In this document: piece after piece, positions 12,981-23,726 of the stretch
Position numbering within the stretch: the stretch's first letter is position 1
Layout of the letters: every line of letters begins with the position of its first letter
Source: Sipunculus nudus
Taxonomy: Eukaryota; Annelida; Sipuncula; Golfingiida; Sipunculidae
Direction: 5' to 3'
Assembly (NCBI GenBank): GCA_026874595.1
Contig: CM049321.1
Coordinates: 45,687,797-45,751,796 of the forward strand
DNA length: 64,000 nt
Notes under the pieces: generated by a model
What the model saw: the letters and a program-made list of their open reading frames with translations, nothing else
What the model was told of the DNA's origin: nothing
The model's database searches: none
Made by a program: the position numbers and the translations under genes

Positions 12981-15454
12981 CAAGTGACCCATGGGTCATG
13001 ACGCTAAGCTGACTGGAAAGAGATTCGCCAAAGGAAATTTTATCATCTGAATGGTAGAATATACCTATTCAACTGAAGCATCAAACAGATTAAACAACAG
13101 GCCAAGATTGTGACTGTATTTATATATCTCAAAAATAGAGCAAAAATGCATAAACTTAAAAAAAATTTCCACCGGTCTGCAGAAACTAATAACAATTTGC
13201 CAATTTGTTGAAATTTTCTACGATAACAGAAATATATCACCTATGTCTGGTTAAAACTCAGTGAATTGATGGTCTGAGGAAAATGTATGATTGTTAAGGT
13301 ATCCAGAACTATTCCCATAGCTTACTCGATACCTGTCAGTCTCAAAAGGAACACCACAAAGGGCAAATATATGATCAAAATATATAGCAAAAAATCAAGG
13401 AAATCCATGCAAGAATTATTGAGAAACAGGTGCTTCTGTATGAATTTTTATTCAATACAAGCCAACTGTACTGCACTTTCATATATGATGATAATATTTA
13501 TTAAGAAATATTTGACCCAATGCTTTGCAAGATTACATTAATATACGTCCGACTGCCTTCACTTCAATAGTTCTTGAGATAATATGATCAAAAGAAATTT
13601 AAAGATGGTTGCCTGGTGGCCATTTTGGACTTCTGACAGGTCTGAAATCAGACAAAAACCATTCTGTAAATCGGACCAAAAATTGAAGGAAAATTACTGA
13701 AACTGCACCGAAAAAAAAGATTTCTAAGGTGGCTAACTGGCAGACATAATGGATTTTTGACAAGTCTGACATTTGATATCACACATCCTCCAATAAGAGA
13801 CCAAACTTGGGGCAAATTCTCCAAATGATGTTACAGTAATGAATGTCCAAAACAATTCAAAAGGCATGTTCAGGCGCTCATATCAGATTTACAGATATGC
13901 AAATGTAAAAGTGTAGGTCCAATATTTTTTATTATCACTCTGCTTTTCAATGGGGTCAGCAGGGTTGGTAAACTGCAAAACCTGAAAGAAAAGAAAGCAT
14001 GACTGACAGTCTTGTAATAAAATAAAGCAATCCTAAATCAAGTACACATCCAAATATTATGAGAACAAACACTTGCTTTATATGTGGTGATTTATATAAA
14101 AATATTCAGATATCTAGGAAACTAAATTTATTGCTATGATTCCATAAAATAAACTGCAAAATGTCCCCATCATCTTATAAATCAGTAGCTAAACCTTAAT
14201 ACTATACTCTCATAGTGTTAATTCCTGGCTGAAGTATTCCAACAACAGTGTTTTGTTATGCAGTAATGAGGTACTTATCACTCAGCCTTATCACTTAATA
14301 GCCTGATTCAAAAGGGAGTCATATGTCACCAGTGTCACTCACAATTACAGCCACACGGTGAGATGTACCAGCTGGAGTGCAAGCTTATATATACAAGAAA
14401 AATAGAGATGGTCTACAAAATAAGTTGACCTGACCTATGACCTTGGCCTTTTGCCCACATATCAACTGGATTCTTTCTAAATGACGGGTAACTACTAACC
14501 AATTACATCTGGCCGGGTGTAATTACTTGGCAACCAATGAGTGAATAACTTAGACCTGCAACCTTTAACCTCCTGACCAGCTGATCTCAAAATCAATTAG
14601 TTATTTCTTCATGCAAAAAGACCCATAAATATGAAGTTTGAATCACATTGAGTGATGGATAGATGTGGCATATGTGAAAGACTGAAGGTTTGGGTTGAAC
14701 AGTTTCACTTGAAATATGTTCACAAGCATCTAGAACAATATTGTGACCTTGACCTTTTGAACTCAACTTCAATAGGCTTCTTCCCCTATTGGTAGGTAAG
14801 CCATATATGACAGATGGAAAGTATAGATTGTAGGTTTGCCTGAAAATGACTCCATGCAAGAAGAGGGTGCTGTGAACTTGACCTTTGACCTCAAAAATCA
14901 ACAGGTCTTTTCCCCTGTTGGCAGAGAAGCGATATCAGTGCTGAATGGTTTGGAATGAAAGTATCCTGTGACCCTGACCTTTGACCTTGTGACCTCAACA
15001 TCTATAGGATTCTTCTCCAACTTAGTAGGTGAGCTATATGTGAAAGATCAAAGAATTGGGATGAAAGGTTTGGCTTAAAATGCATCCACAGGCTTTTCAA
15101 AGAAGTTGGTTCTGTGACCTTGACCTTTGACCTTGAGACCTCAAAATAATTATAGTTCTTCCCCTATTGGTAGGTAAGCTGTATGTGAAAGATGGAAGGT
15201 TTGGGATGAAAATTTTGGCTAAAAGAATTATTTCTGTGGGGTGCAAACACACCCCATAACTTCGAGAACATAGGTCGCAGTGACCTAATTTCAGTTTTGC
15301 AAGGAGATCTTTTTAGAACCTCTAAGACTGCATAGGGTTCATGGCCCTAGCCCCTACGGTTACGATTTGTGCCCTGCTAACGGACGGACGGCCGGAAGGA
15401 CGACGGACAAAGACCCATCGCTATAGCCCAGCATGACTGAAAGTCAGCTGAGCT
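12981..15454 (-). mobile_element. Hairpin-ended element with nuclear-receptor-like tandem core (copy 2)
   Basis: Minus orientation. The 5' hairpin is at 15454-15425 (AGCTCAG arm; TGACT and AGTCA inner arms), followed by a GTCCTTCCGGCCGTCCG leader and GTTAGCAGGGCAC. The 3' end is a perfect TGACCCATGGGTCA palindrome, then CTTG and T at 12981. The core from about 14400 to 15240 has four or five diverged units of ~130-170 bp with TGACCTTTGACCT and CTTCCCCTATTGGTAGGT boxes. The part between 13040 and 14400 is unique-looking repeat sequence. No intact reading frame. Confidence 0.55.
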
Positions 15455-15589
15455 AAAAAGCATTGAAACAAACAGACGAACAGCCAAACAGTCAAAATCA
15501 AAAGATCAATTTTCATTAAAAATATATCTGATTTAATATTAAAATGTAGATGAACAATCACATGTATCAGTCCCCTTATTCTAACTCCC

Positions 15590-16035
15590 ACCATAAACAT
15601 TTCGCTCCTGTGTGAGATCACTGGTCTACTCACACTTACTAGATCACTGAATCATTTGCCAAAATGCTCTCATATATTCTGATCGCTCAGGTCGTTCAGC
15701 TGTGACAAACATTTACATAACATATTTATATAAAAGTTACATTTGTCTATTAAGAACGATAGTCATGAAGAATTAAGACATTTACTACACTGCCTCCAGT
15801 TATATGGCAGCATATTTTCTATATTTCTATTCATGTCTCTGAAAAGAATATAAAATATGCGCAACTCAAAAAATGTTGCATTTGAGTGTCCTTCGTGTCA
15901 TCATGTGGGTCCTCAGGTGAACTTTTTTATTTAAATATTTGCCATATTGCTCCAATTAGTTGAAACTCAAATGTGGTTCCTTTTGTGAACTCTGAGGTTA
16001 TTTTGATCAGCAATGATTTACCATAAGGCTCACGT
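15590..16035 (-). pseudogene. Decayed extra zinc fingers beyond the stop of the zinc-finger gene
   Basis: Minus-strand translation in shifting frames shows finger remnants below the present C-terminus: YKREPYGKSLL near 16030-15995, EQYGKYLNKKVHLRTHMM near 15950-15895, and EHFGK.FSD...VISHRSE near 15670-15605. The same decayed fingers occur below the pseudogene (9121-9480). The ancestral protein therefore had a longer array, and the C-terminal fingers were lost before the duplication or independently in both copies. Confidence 0.6.
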
Positions 16036-16088
16036 TTATATGGCTTGTGTATGTGTCCTGATGTGAGCCATCAATTTAACATTCACTG

Positions 16089-17546
16089 TTAAGCATTTAC
16101 CACACTGCTCACATTTGAACGGTTTTCTTCACTATGTGTTCTAATATGAGTCTTTAGGGAAGTAAGCTGGGAGAAACATTTGCCACAAAACTGACACATA
16201 TATGGTTTTTCACCAGTATGTTTCCTAATGTGACTCTTAAGTTGATACGACTTTGCAAACAAATGTCCACATTGCTCACACTTAAATGGTTTTTCTCCAG
16301 TGTGTCTCATCATGTGAATCTTCAGGTCACTAGTCCGAGAGAAATATTTACCACACTTCTCACAATGAAATGGTTTTTCCTCATTGTGTATCACTTTATG
16401 AGTCTTCAGGTTACTGTACTGAGAGAAACATTTACCACACTGCTCACATTTATATGGTTTTTCTCCAGTATGTGTCCTCATGTGAGCATTAAGGCTAAAT
16501 TGCCTAGTGAAATTTTTGCCACATTGCTCACAATAAAATGGTTTTTCTCCAGTATGTGTCCTTATGTGAACTTTCAAATCATACTCCCTAAAGAAATATT
16601 TGCCACATTGCTCACACTTGAATGGCTTTTCTCCTGTGTATTTTACCATATGTCTCTTCAGATTAATATACTGTGAGAAACATTTCCCACAGTTTTCACA
16701 CTTAAATGGTTTTTCTCCAGTGTGTGTCATCATGTGAACCCTAAGGTTACTCAGTTGATAGAAACATTTTCCACAATGCTCACAGATAATGGACCTTCCT
16801 TCAGTATGTGCCTTAGCATGAGTATTCAGGTACCTCTCTTGAGAGAAGCATTTGCCACAGACATTACACGTAAAAGGTTTTTCTCCGGTATGTGTCCTTA
16901 GGTGAGCCTCAAGTAGACACAACCTGGTGAAAAAAATGCCACACTGATAACATTCAAATGATTTTTCTTTAGCATGACTTCTGATGTGCCTATCAAGGGT
17001 AGCCTGTTTAGAAAATAGTTCGCAACAGAGCTCACATTCAAAGGGATAAGCACCTGTTTGCTTTTCCGTTTCAGTTTTTACTATCATGGTAGTTAAATTC
17101 TCTTCTGTTTTTATAAAATTACTAGGGTCGTCATCTTTTTCCTCTGATACAACTGATGAAACATGAACAATTATTGGAGCTGTGTCTTCTGGACAAGCAA
17201 TTGTTTTATCGTCTGGTATATTGTCTTCTATATCTTCCTTCTCTCTTACAGCATTCTTTACATAATTAAGGGTCCTTCTTACTTTACTTTGAACGTTAAC
17301 TCCAGCTGTATCAGTAAAATCTGGTATATTTTCCGCGTAAACATCCATAGATTCATTTATTTTTGGTTCTGTTTTCGGCACATTTGTATCCTTCTTAATG
17401 TTGTCATACAAACTTTCTTGCTCGAAGACACTGTCAACTCCATTGTCAAAAGTATCTAAATCCCCCTTAAAGCCAGTGAAGTCAGTGATGTCAGTTTCAT
17501 TCTTAACAAATATATCAGAATTTTGTGATGGTCCAGTGAGGTCCAT
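16089..17546 (-). CDS. C2H2 zinc-finger protein, 11 fingers in frame (12th out of frame)
   Basis: Predicted nuclear DNA-binding protein of 485 residues from the ATG at 17546. That start is preferred because a splice acceptor (T-run then TAG) ends at 17567, only 20 nt upstream. Residues 1-165 are acidic and disordered, with MDLTGPSQNSDIFVK at the start and CPEDT...IIVHVSS near 118-132. Eleven tandem fingers follow (about 170-475), joined by TGEKP-type linkers. Finger 5 ends HMVKY, so its last zinc ligand is lost; finger 1 has a non-canonical AKEKS linker. Specificity positions -1,2,3,6 include RCLA, QRYT, QSNV, QINR, RYDV, RFSA, QSNT, RSDI, KYQS and QTST. After HTHSEEN the frame slips where one A is missing relative to the repeated GAAAAACCG linker. 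In the next frame a twelfth finger continues to a stop at 16036 and ends HTQAI, like the HTQAYM end of the pseudogene. The product is probably a transcription factor or transposon repressor; no KRAB, BTB or SCAN domain is seen. Confidence 0.85.
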   Translation of the reverse strand: MDLTGPSQNSDIFVKNETDITDFTGFKGDLDTFDNGVDSVFEQESLYDNIKKDTNVPKTEPKINESMDVYAENIPDFTDTAGVNVQSKVRRTLNYVKNAVREKEDIEDNIPDDKTIACPEDTAPIIVHVSSVVSEEKDDDPSNFIKTEENLTTMIVKTETEKQTGAYPFECELCCELFSKQATLDRHIRSHAKEKSFECYQCGIFFTRLCLLEAHLRTHTGEKPFTCNVCGKCFSQERYLNTHAKAHTEGRSIICEHCGKCFYQLSNLRVHMMTHTGEKPFKCENCGKCFSQYINLKRHMVKYTGEKPFKCEQCGKYFFREYDLKVHIRTHTGEKPFYCEQCGKNFTRQFSLNAHMRTHTGEKPYKCEQCGKCFSQYSNLKTHKVIHNEEKPFHCEKCGKYFSRTSDLKIHMMRHTGEKPFKCEQCGHLFAKSYQLKSHIRKHTGEKPYMCQFCGKCFSQLTSLKTHIRTHSEENRSNVSSVVNA

Positions 17547-17566
17547 TGATGTCTCGGTGGACCTTT

Positions 17567-17938
17567 CTACAAAAAAAAAGATCACAATGCTCATATTAAA
17601 TCTATGATGAGTATGAATCGTATAAGTATGAATATTCTACAGAACGGTCAAAAGTTGCCCCCCCCCCCACCACACACACACACACAGCAGCTCTTCACTC
17701 TATAAGGCATTGTAAGAAATTCAGCAAATTTCCTTTTAAAATTCCTGAATCAAGACTTTGTTCCAGATTGCCCAATTTGACTAATTTGAGCACATTTAGT
17801 CATTACATATCAAATATGGTAGTTATTCTTATATAGATATCCATTTCTTCTTATTATAGAATAATAAAAATTTGAAAATAATGCGTCAAAGATAATAAAT
17901 GAAACAAGCCTTTAAAAATTCTCTAGTTGCATATTTAC
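17567..17938 (-). other. Predicted 372-nt intron of the zinc-finger gene
   Basis: On the minus strand the donor is AG|GTAAAT at 17939/17938. The acceptor is a long T run followed by GTAG at 17571-17567. The intron contains a poly-C/CA tract near 17657-17685 (plus strand). Both sites are good matches to consensus, but no transcript was available to confirm them. Confidence 0.5.
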
Positions 17939-18011
17939 CTCACCCAGGGCCCCTGCATGGCAGGGCATGCATTAGGAAACACTGTTCGAGAAGGTCGAGA
18001 AGGATGATACT
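17939..18011 (-). other. Predicted 5' untranslated exon of the zinc-finger gene
   Basis: A 73-nt exon running from an initiator-like TCAGTAT (A at 18011) to the donor at 17939. It has no ATG in frame with the downstream protein. A non-coding first exon spliced to a coding exon a few bases before the ATG also fits the plus-strand zinc-finger gene, whose acceptor is at the equivalent place. Confidence 0.45.
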
Positions 18012-18044
18012 GAAGAGGACTGTATTGGAATATTTAATTTTATA
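18011..18044 (-). promoter_or_regulatory. Core promoter: TATA box and initiator
   Basis: TATAAAA occupies 18044-18038 on the minus strand. The A of a TCAGT initiator lies 33 nt downstream of its first base, the expected TATA-to-start spacing. It is followed by the predicted 5' exon, intron and zinc-finger coding exon. This is an inference from sequence only. Confidence 0.45.
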
Positions 18045-18182
18045 TGGAACTTGCTTGAATATTTATGTACGGTATATTTTGTATATAATAAAAATATGTA
18101 TGCATGTTTGTGTCCGTATCTTAACATGTTTTTGTGTATATTAATTGTGTATATTTTATATAGCATGAATTGTTTGGATTTT

Positions 18183-19125
18183 CTTTCTTTTTTTTTTTAT
18201 TACAGAAACGTAGTACATGCATAACTAACAGTACATACATACAAACATACTTATAGAAATAAATATTTCAATAACAATTTACATTGAATCGAAAAGATTA
18301 TTCATGTAGAGGAGAGCAGGTAGGTAAGGTATTCCCATTTTGAATGATGTTGAGTTAATTTACCTTCTTTCTTAGCGATTACATCTTCTGTTGAATAAAT
18401 CTGCTTAACATAGCTTATACATCCATGATGGTTTGGCAACATTTTGAGACATCTGCAATTATAAACATACTTTTTTACAACCAGTGTTAGCATATTTAAC
18501 CATCTATGTTCGCTTTAACCTAACAAAGCTTCAGATACTGAAAACTTAACAGAGGAGTTTAATGACGAATTATTCAAAACCTCTTGTATTTTTAACCACA
18601 AGTAGCGACAAAAGAACAATTCTAAAAAATATGTGATAAAGTTTCTCTTTCTAATTTACAAAAGGTACAAGTAGGAGAATCTTTTAGCCTATACATTAAT
18701 TCAGTCTATGAAGAAATGGGTTTAACGTCACCCGATGTTGTAGTACATTTATGTTGATTATCAGAACTTAACTTCTGGTTCAGATTACGTTGGCAATGCG
18801 GCACTATTTCATTTTATGAGTGTATTGATATACATCAATGGATTCGAGTATCTTACTTCTTTGCATCTGAGCACTGCAGTTATCCGCGACTTGCAAGGTT
18901 ATAATCCAACATAATACTTTCTTGGTTAGACTTGTGTAATCTATAGTGATTCCAAAACCGTAACATCTCAATCAAATAATATCTACATGTTAAACAACCA
19001 ATGTCTCTTTTAGAGCAGCATTTACACATGCAGAACCTGTGAACACTAAAAAATTTAACGGAGAGGTCTGTTTTGAATTTTATCACATGACAGGGTTTAT
19101 GCATATCCCCATAACTCAGACGCAT
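18183..19125 (-). mobile_element. 5'-truncated LINE, C-terminal part of ORF2 (decayed)
   Basis: Minus-strand frames read as the C-terminal end of a non-LTR reverse-transcriptase protein. They show RFCMCKCCSKRDIGCL...YYLIEMLRFWNHYRLHK (19060-18910), then a zinc-ribbon-like CTFCKLERETLSHIF segment (about 18675-18630). The downstream region SYVKQIYSTEDVIAKKEGKL is at 18420-18350. Frames change and stops occur, so it is inactive. The element ends in an A-rich tail after TAATAAAA (plus-strand T run at 18181-18203). The 5' part is missing, as expected for abortive reverse transcription. It is a different LINE family from the one at 44438-49943. Confidence 0.6.
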
Positions 19126-20092
19126 AATCTATAGGACTGTTACGACCATCATAGTAATTTTAAATGTTGAACATTTGTGTCAGAGATCAAAGGACCCCAA
19201 TGGTTACACCTGATTAGTCCAAATTAAGCCACCACTTCTCCTACACAGCCCGGTAATTAAGACCTGCTATAGTAACAACAACTAGCGTTATTGACACACG
19301 GTTTCGGGTATCACGACGGGGGTGTTAGTGACACACGGTGAACGCCCTGCCATCTTGTGGGAGTGTGACAGATTTGACGCATGGGCAGTTAAACTGTGTT
19401 TCAATAAGCTGGACCTTATTGACACACCCCGTGTGTGAATAAGGGCGGCCTTAAAAATATCATGGCTGCCGTCTGGATTTGGATTCCAACAACATGCTAC
19501 TAGCGGTATTAGTCCATCTCTGGACCCTTGTGTCCTATGTTAGACCTGATGGACGGACACATAGGGTCCATGGCACATCTGCCAAATCCTAAGAGCACCA
19601 TCGTTACAAAATATGTAACGATGGGTTTGGGGTCCTCAGCTGAGATGACAGGCCTAATCGCTTACAAAAACTGAACCTGGCTTATCTAGAGAACCGTTAC
19701 TAACCGTCTACAAGTTTGATTGTACTTTCCTACTTCAAATATATAATATTTTGATTCTTTTTCCTCGTGGATCCTCTAAGACAGGCAGTCATGACCTGTT
19801 TACAATATGGAAGACCTACCGCGGTGCACTGTGGGACGGAATCGCACTCTCCATGCATATGAAAGCCTGCTGTATGTCTGCATTCACTGCAATCGGGCCG
19901 GACCCTAAGACCTTGAGATGGTATCAAGCATTCACGACCTCTTTATTGCCAAAAGGAAAAGCCTAATGATAGAAATGACTGGATCTGTTCATTATCTTAA
20001 GGAAAATACCTAGAAATTGATGCCATAAAGGTCTATTAGGCTTGCTGCTTTCCCTCATACAGATGTGGTCAATTTTATCATATTGTATGACA
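19126..20092. other. No gene recognised; contains a short hairpin
   Basis: A hairpin with 13-bp arms and one mismatch (CTTATTGACACAC, 3-nt loop, GTGTGTGAATAAG) lies at 19415-19443. A related TTATTGACACACGG string occurs at about 19289. The frame at 19751-19966 has no recognisable domain. Confidence 0.35.
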
Positions 20093-20435
20093 GTGGTGGA
20101 TCAAGAGGGGTGCCCCCCCCCCCTTGAGCTGAAACATCTCTCTTTTTACTTAACTTTCCCAGATATTTGTAATTAATTTGCATGTTTTTTTTCAGATTAT
20201 TTTATTCCCTAGCTATTAAATTATAAAATTAACCACAGTTTGTTACTTTCTAATTCATAATGTGCATATCTGTACGTGATATGCTCAATAATTAAGACAG
20301 CACCCAAAATTTCTTTACCGACGGATCGAGTCTTTCCTTTATAACACTCTGCCGGGTTATAACTTCGAGGAAACAGTTTATATTTTTTTTCAATATGGGA
20401 GGAAGACCCTCCCCATGTATACCAGTAATAAACCT

Positions 20436-20484
<49 letters not shown>

Positions 20485-20600
20485 GACAGAAAATTGTTAA
20501 AAAGAGAACAAAAGAACTTATTAATTCTTAATATACCCACTTACCGCTTACCTGTATTAGCACCCCCTTGTTCTCATATTTCTGGATCCACCACTCTATT
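20093..20600. mobile_element. Non-autonomous element with AGTGGTGGATC terminal repeats
   Basis: The left end AGTGGTGGATCAAGAGGGG (followed by poly-C) is mirrored by TGGATCCACCACTCTAT near 20584. The same terminus recurs as CCTCTGGATCCGCCACTG at 61203-61220 and, degraded, near 24530. A (TA)n tract at 20437-20484 lies inside. This kind of CAGTGGCGGATC end is frequent in hAT-like MITEs; the assignment is tentative. Confidence 0.4.
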
Positions 20601-21050
20601 TCTACATCTTGTTTGTAATATTTCTCTCTCGCGCTCACTTTGTGATTTTTTCCTTCCGTCCCCCTCCCCCAGGCAAGATATAAACATATAATAAAGGATT
20701 TATCCCGAATACATATTAAAACATGACATTAGACAAGAAAAGAATTCATGAAAAGCTTATTGTACAATCAATTTAATTTCTCAATAATTTCTTTATGGAA
20801 GCCATAACCATACATACAGCCTTTTACGATTTTCACAAACACGCTTGCATATGCAGGGAAATAAAAAAATATGGTGGACAAGATGTGTTTGCCCAACCAA
20901 GCACTGTAATGTAGATATAAGCGATCTTATTTTAGGCGTTTTGTATTAAGATTTTACTTATTTGTGTGATCAAAATAGTCAAAAACTGCTTATTGTTACA
21001 TCCAAAATTAACACAAAATTATGCACAAATGTACTTGCTATTAATGCGAA

Positions 21051-21051
<1 letters not shown>

Positions 21052-21098
<47 letters not shown>
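21052..21098. repeat. (TA)n microsatellite
   Basis: Pure TA tract of about 47 bp, just left of the foldback element. Confidence 0.95.
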
Positions 21099-21101
<3 letters not shown>

Positions 21102-21162
21102 TTAGACTAAACGTTTGCCAATTCCAAATCGAGGTAACCGAGACTTTCGGACCGTGTGTCAA

Positions 21163-21818
21163 CACAGGCGCTTGAATCGCTATTTGTGTTGATCTTGGTT
21201 TAAATAGTGTTCAATTTACCTTAACAACAATCCCCTACCGTTTAATGAGCTTTAAACCATGTTATATCGTTGGCCGATACTTGTTTATATAATAGATACA
21301 CAAGGCCGGCATCCAAGTCTGCGGACGAGTCTGTATCCATTAAGCGACGAACAGACAGATTTATCCCAGATTATTATTTCCATCATTATCAACCAATCAG
21401 GTGTTAGGTTCCAGGGGGGAATCCTTACTGCTGACCAAGATACATGGGGATTTCCTTGTTTGGGGTAACAGCTGCTTAATGGATGCAGACTAGTTACAAA
21501 TAAGAGCTCATTACACGTGGTACACTGTGTGTATTGGAATTGTTGATGCTTTTATAGAAAGAAGAACTGGCCATTTAACCACTGTAAGTTTCTTCCCCTG
21601 AAAATCTTTGAAATATTTGGGAATTTCCATTGATTTCTTGTTTCATCGCCTACCCGTCCGCAGACTTGGATGCCGGCCTTGTGTATCTATTATATAAACA
21701 AGTACCGGCAAACGATATAACATGGTTTAAAGCTCATTAAACGGTAGGGGATTGTTGTTAAGGTATATTGAACACTATTTAAACCAAGATCAACAAAAAT
21801 AGCGATTCAAGCGCCTGT
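21163..21818. mobile_element. Foldback element with ~165-bp inverted arms
   Basis: The left arm 21163-21327 (ACAGGCGCTTGAATCGC ... CAAGTCTGCGGACG) is the reverse complement of 21655-21818, with only scattered mismatches. The loop is about 327 bp and holds no recognisable gene. The arm ends are sharp. The high arm identity suggests a recent insertion or gene conversion between arms. Confidence 0.7.
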
Positions 21819-22596
21819 GGTGTCAATAAGCACTTCGTCATGGAAAAGGTCATTCGGTGCTCACGGAACAACAGGAATGTAAACTGATAACTTTCAGTCC
21901 TGGATCTCTGTATTTGTTAATCAAGAATAAGTTAATTTCCTTACCTGTTGGATAACGCCTAGCACACCACAGATTATCAACTTGTACTTGTGTGACCGAC
22001 TCGGTGAAAGAGCACGGTCGATAATGGAAGATCGATATACGAAAATCTGAAACGGATCGTGAAATCACGGATACGAACAGTAAAACTAGGAGGTTAAAGT
22101 ATTAAACACGGACCCCTCATATCCATAGCTGACCACTTTGCATATAGCACCTGCATATATATAGTTGCCTCATGACATGCCTAAGGCTTTAAGTTCGTAC
22201 AGGTGTTTAATTCTTTTCTTTACAAATTCTTGACTCTTCTTACACCTTGAAACTACAAAAAAAAACACTAATAAGGACTAAATAAGACAAATAGGAAAAA
22301 TTACATAAGAAATGGAACTGTTGATTATTTTTTACCATTTACCTTGACTGTTTGATATCATTGGCTTAACTGAGAACATTATATAAAATATACACCACTA
22401 TTGTAGACAAATAAAATATGTATGAGTGGTGATATAAACTGAGTAATACTGAGTGATGAACAGCAAATTTCACAAAGTTGAATTAAAATGATCTAATACA
22501 CAAAATTAAGATATTAGCAAACAATGAATCAATTTGTTTCTTTTTTACAATATAATTCTGTCCAGGTTATGGTCTCTAGAAATGTGCAGGCTTGTC
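21819..22596. other. No recognised feature
   Basis: No domain-bearing frame, RNA gene or complete repeat end was identified here. Confidence 0.4.
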
Positions 22597-22700
22597 CTGA
22601 CATCTGGTGGCAGACTGACTGACTAGATTTTAAATATTCATTATAGCACGTCGTTCTGACATCTGGTGTCAGACTGAATGACTAAACTAACATAAATGCT
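22597..22700 (+). repeat. Two 59-bp tandem units with palindromic heads
   Basis: CTGACATCTGGTG.CAGACTGA occurs at 22597 and 22656. The second copy is the perfect stem-loop CTGACA-TCTGG-TGTCAG. Confidence 0.5.
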
Positions 22701-22870
22701 TTATCGTGCGCTTACCGGGTAATAACTATTTTTGCCTCACGTCTAATATCAATAACAAAAATAACTAAAATACATGAATACCAAAATACATGAAAGTTTA
22801 GTGCATCGCTAGCCTTACAAGAGCTAACAAAAAATGATGAAATCCATATATATATATATATATATATATA

Positions 22871-23636
22871 CAGTAAAACCCCGCTAACGCGACCACCTGT
22901 GGGACCATGCATAGCGGGGTGGTCGTGTTAGCGGGATGCTTGTATTATTTGTCAAGTAGTATTTGTCTGCCAATATTAACGCAGGCGATAATATGGGTAT
23001 ATGTTTAATTTAAAATTTCAAATATAAAGAAAAAATAAATAATGAACATGAATATGATTCAAAAGTTTTATTCACATAGAAATAAAACACACAAATGAAA
23101 CAAACAGTTGGCGTTTAATTTATCTTACAGCGTTGGTCTTAACACGGAGATGGTCTGATATCGAACACGTAGTGAAAACAGAATGAATACATCAAACTCT
23201 AAGTGTTATTTTTATGGTTCCTGCTTGATCATTGAAATGTGATTTGTCACAGTAAGTAATCAGTGCAAGTAATCGCGGGCTATTATATAAGTCCAAGCTG
23301 GGCGATGAGCGTGTAACCTGTTCAACGGGCCGCGCTCGCCACAGGCAAGTGGTCTTGATAGGGTTAATTAATTACAGGCTATTATCTAAGTCCAAGCTGG
23401 GCGATGAACGTGTTATCTGCTCAACGGGCCGCGGTCGCCACGGGCCAGTGGTCGGGATACGGGGGCTCATCTGAAGGTCGGAACCAAAAAAGGTGGTCGT
23501 TGGTCGGGATAGCGGGGTGGTCGTGTTACCGAAGTTTTTTATATGATAATTTATATAAGACAATTCTGGGACCAAGAAAAGTGGTCGTGTTAGCGGGGTG
23601 CTCGTGTTAACGGGGTGGTCGTCATGCGGGAGTTCA

Positions 23637-23639
<3 letters not shown>
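22871..23639. mobile_element. pogo/Tc1-like MITE flanked by TA
   Basis: The element begins CAGTAAAACCCCGCTAACG and ends with the inverted form (GCGGGAGTTCACTG), with the TA dinucleotide duplicated on both sides inside (TA)n tracts. An internal direct repeat of about 75 bp (23279-23352 and 23378-23452, starting GCTATTAT.TAAGTCCAAGC) and several GGTCGTGTTAGCGGGG copies are present. No transposase is encoded. Confidence 0.65.
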
Positions 23640-23725
<86 letters not shown>

Positions 23726-23726
23726 A
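23640..23726. repeat. Long (TA)n microsatellite
   Basis: About 87 bp of TA with one CA interruption. It directly abuts the MITE end at 23639. Confidence 0.95.

Noticed and set aside
16218-16676. 152-codon plus-strand frame opposite the zinc-finger gene
   Set aside because: It is the antisense shadow of repeated finger codons; no independent signals.
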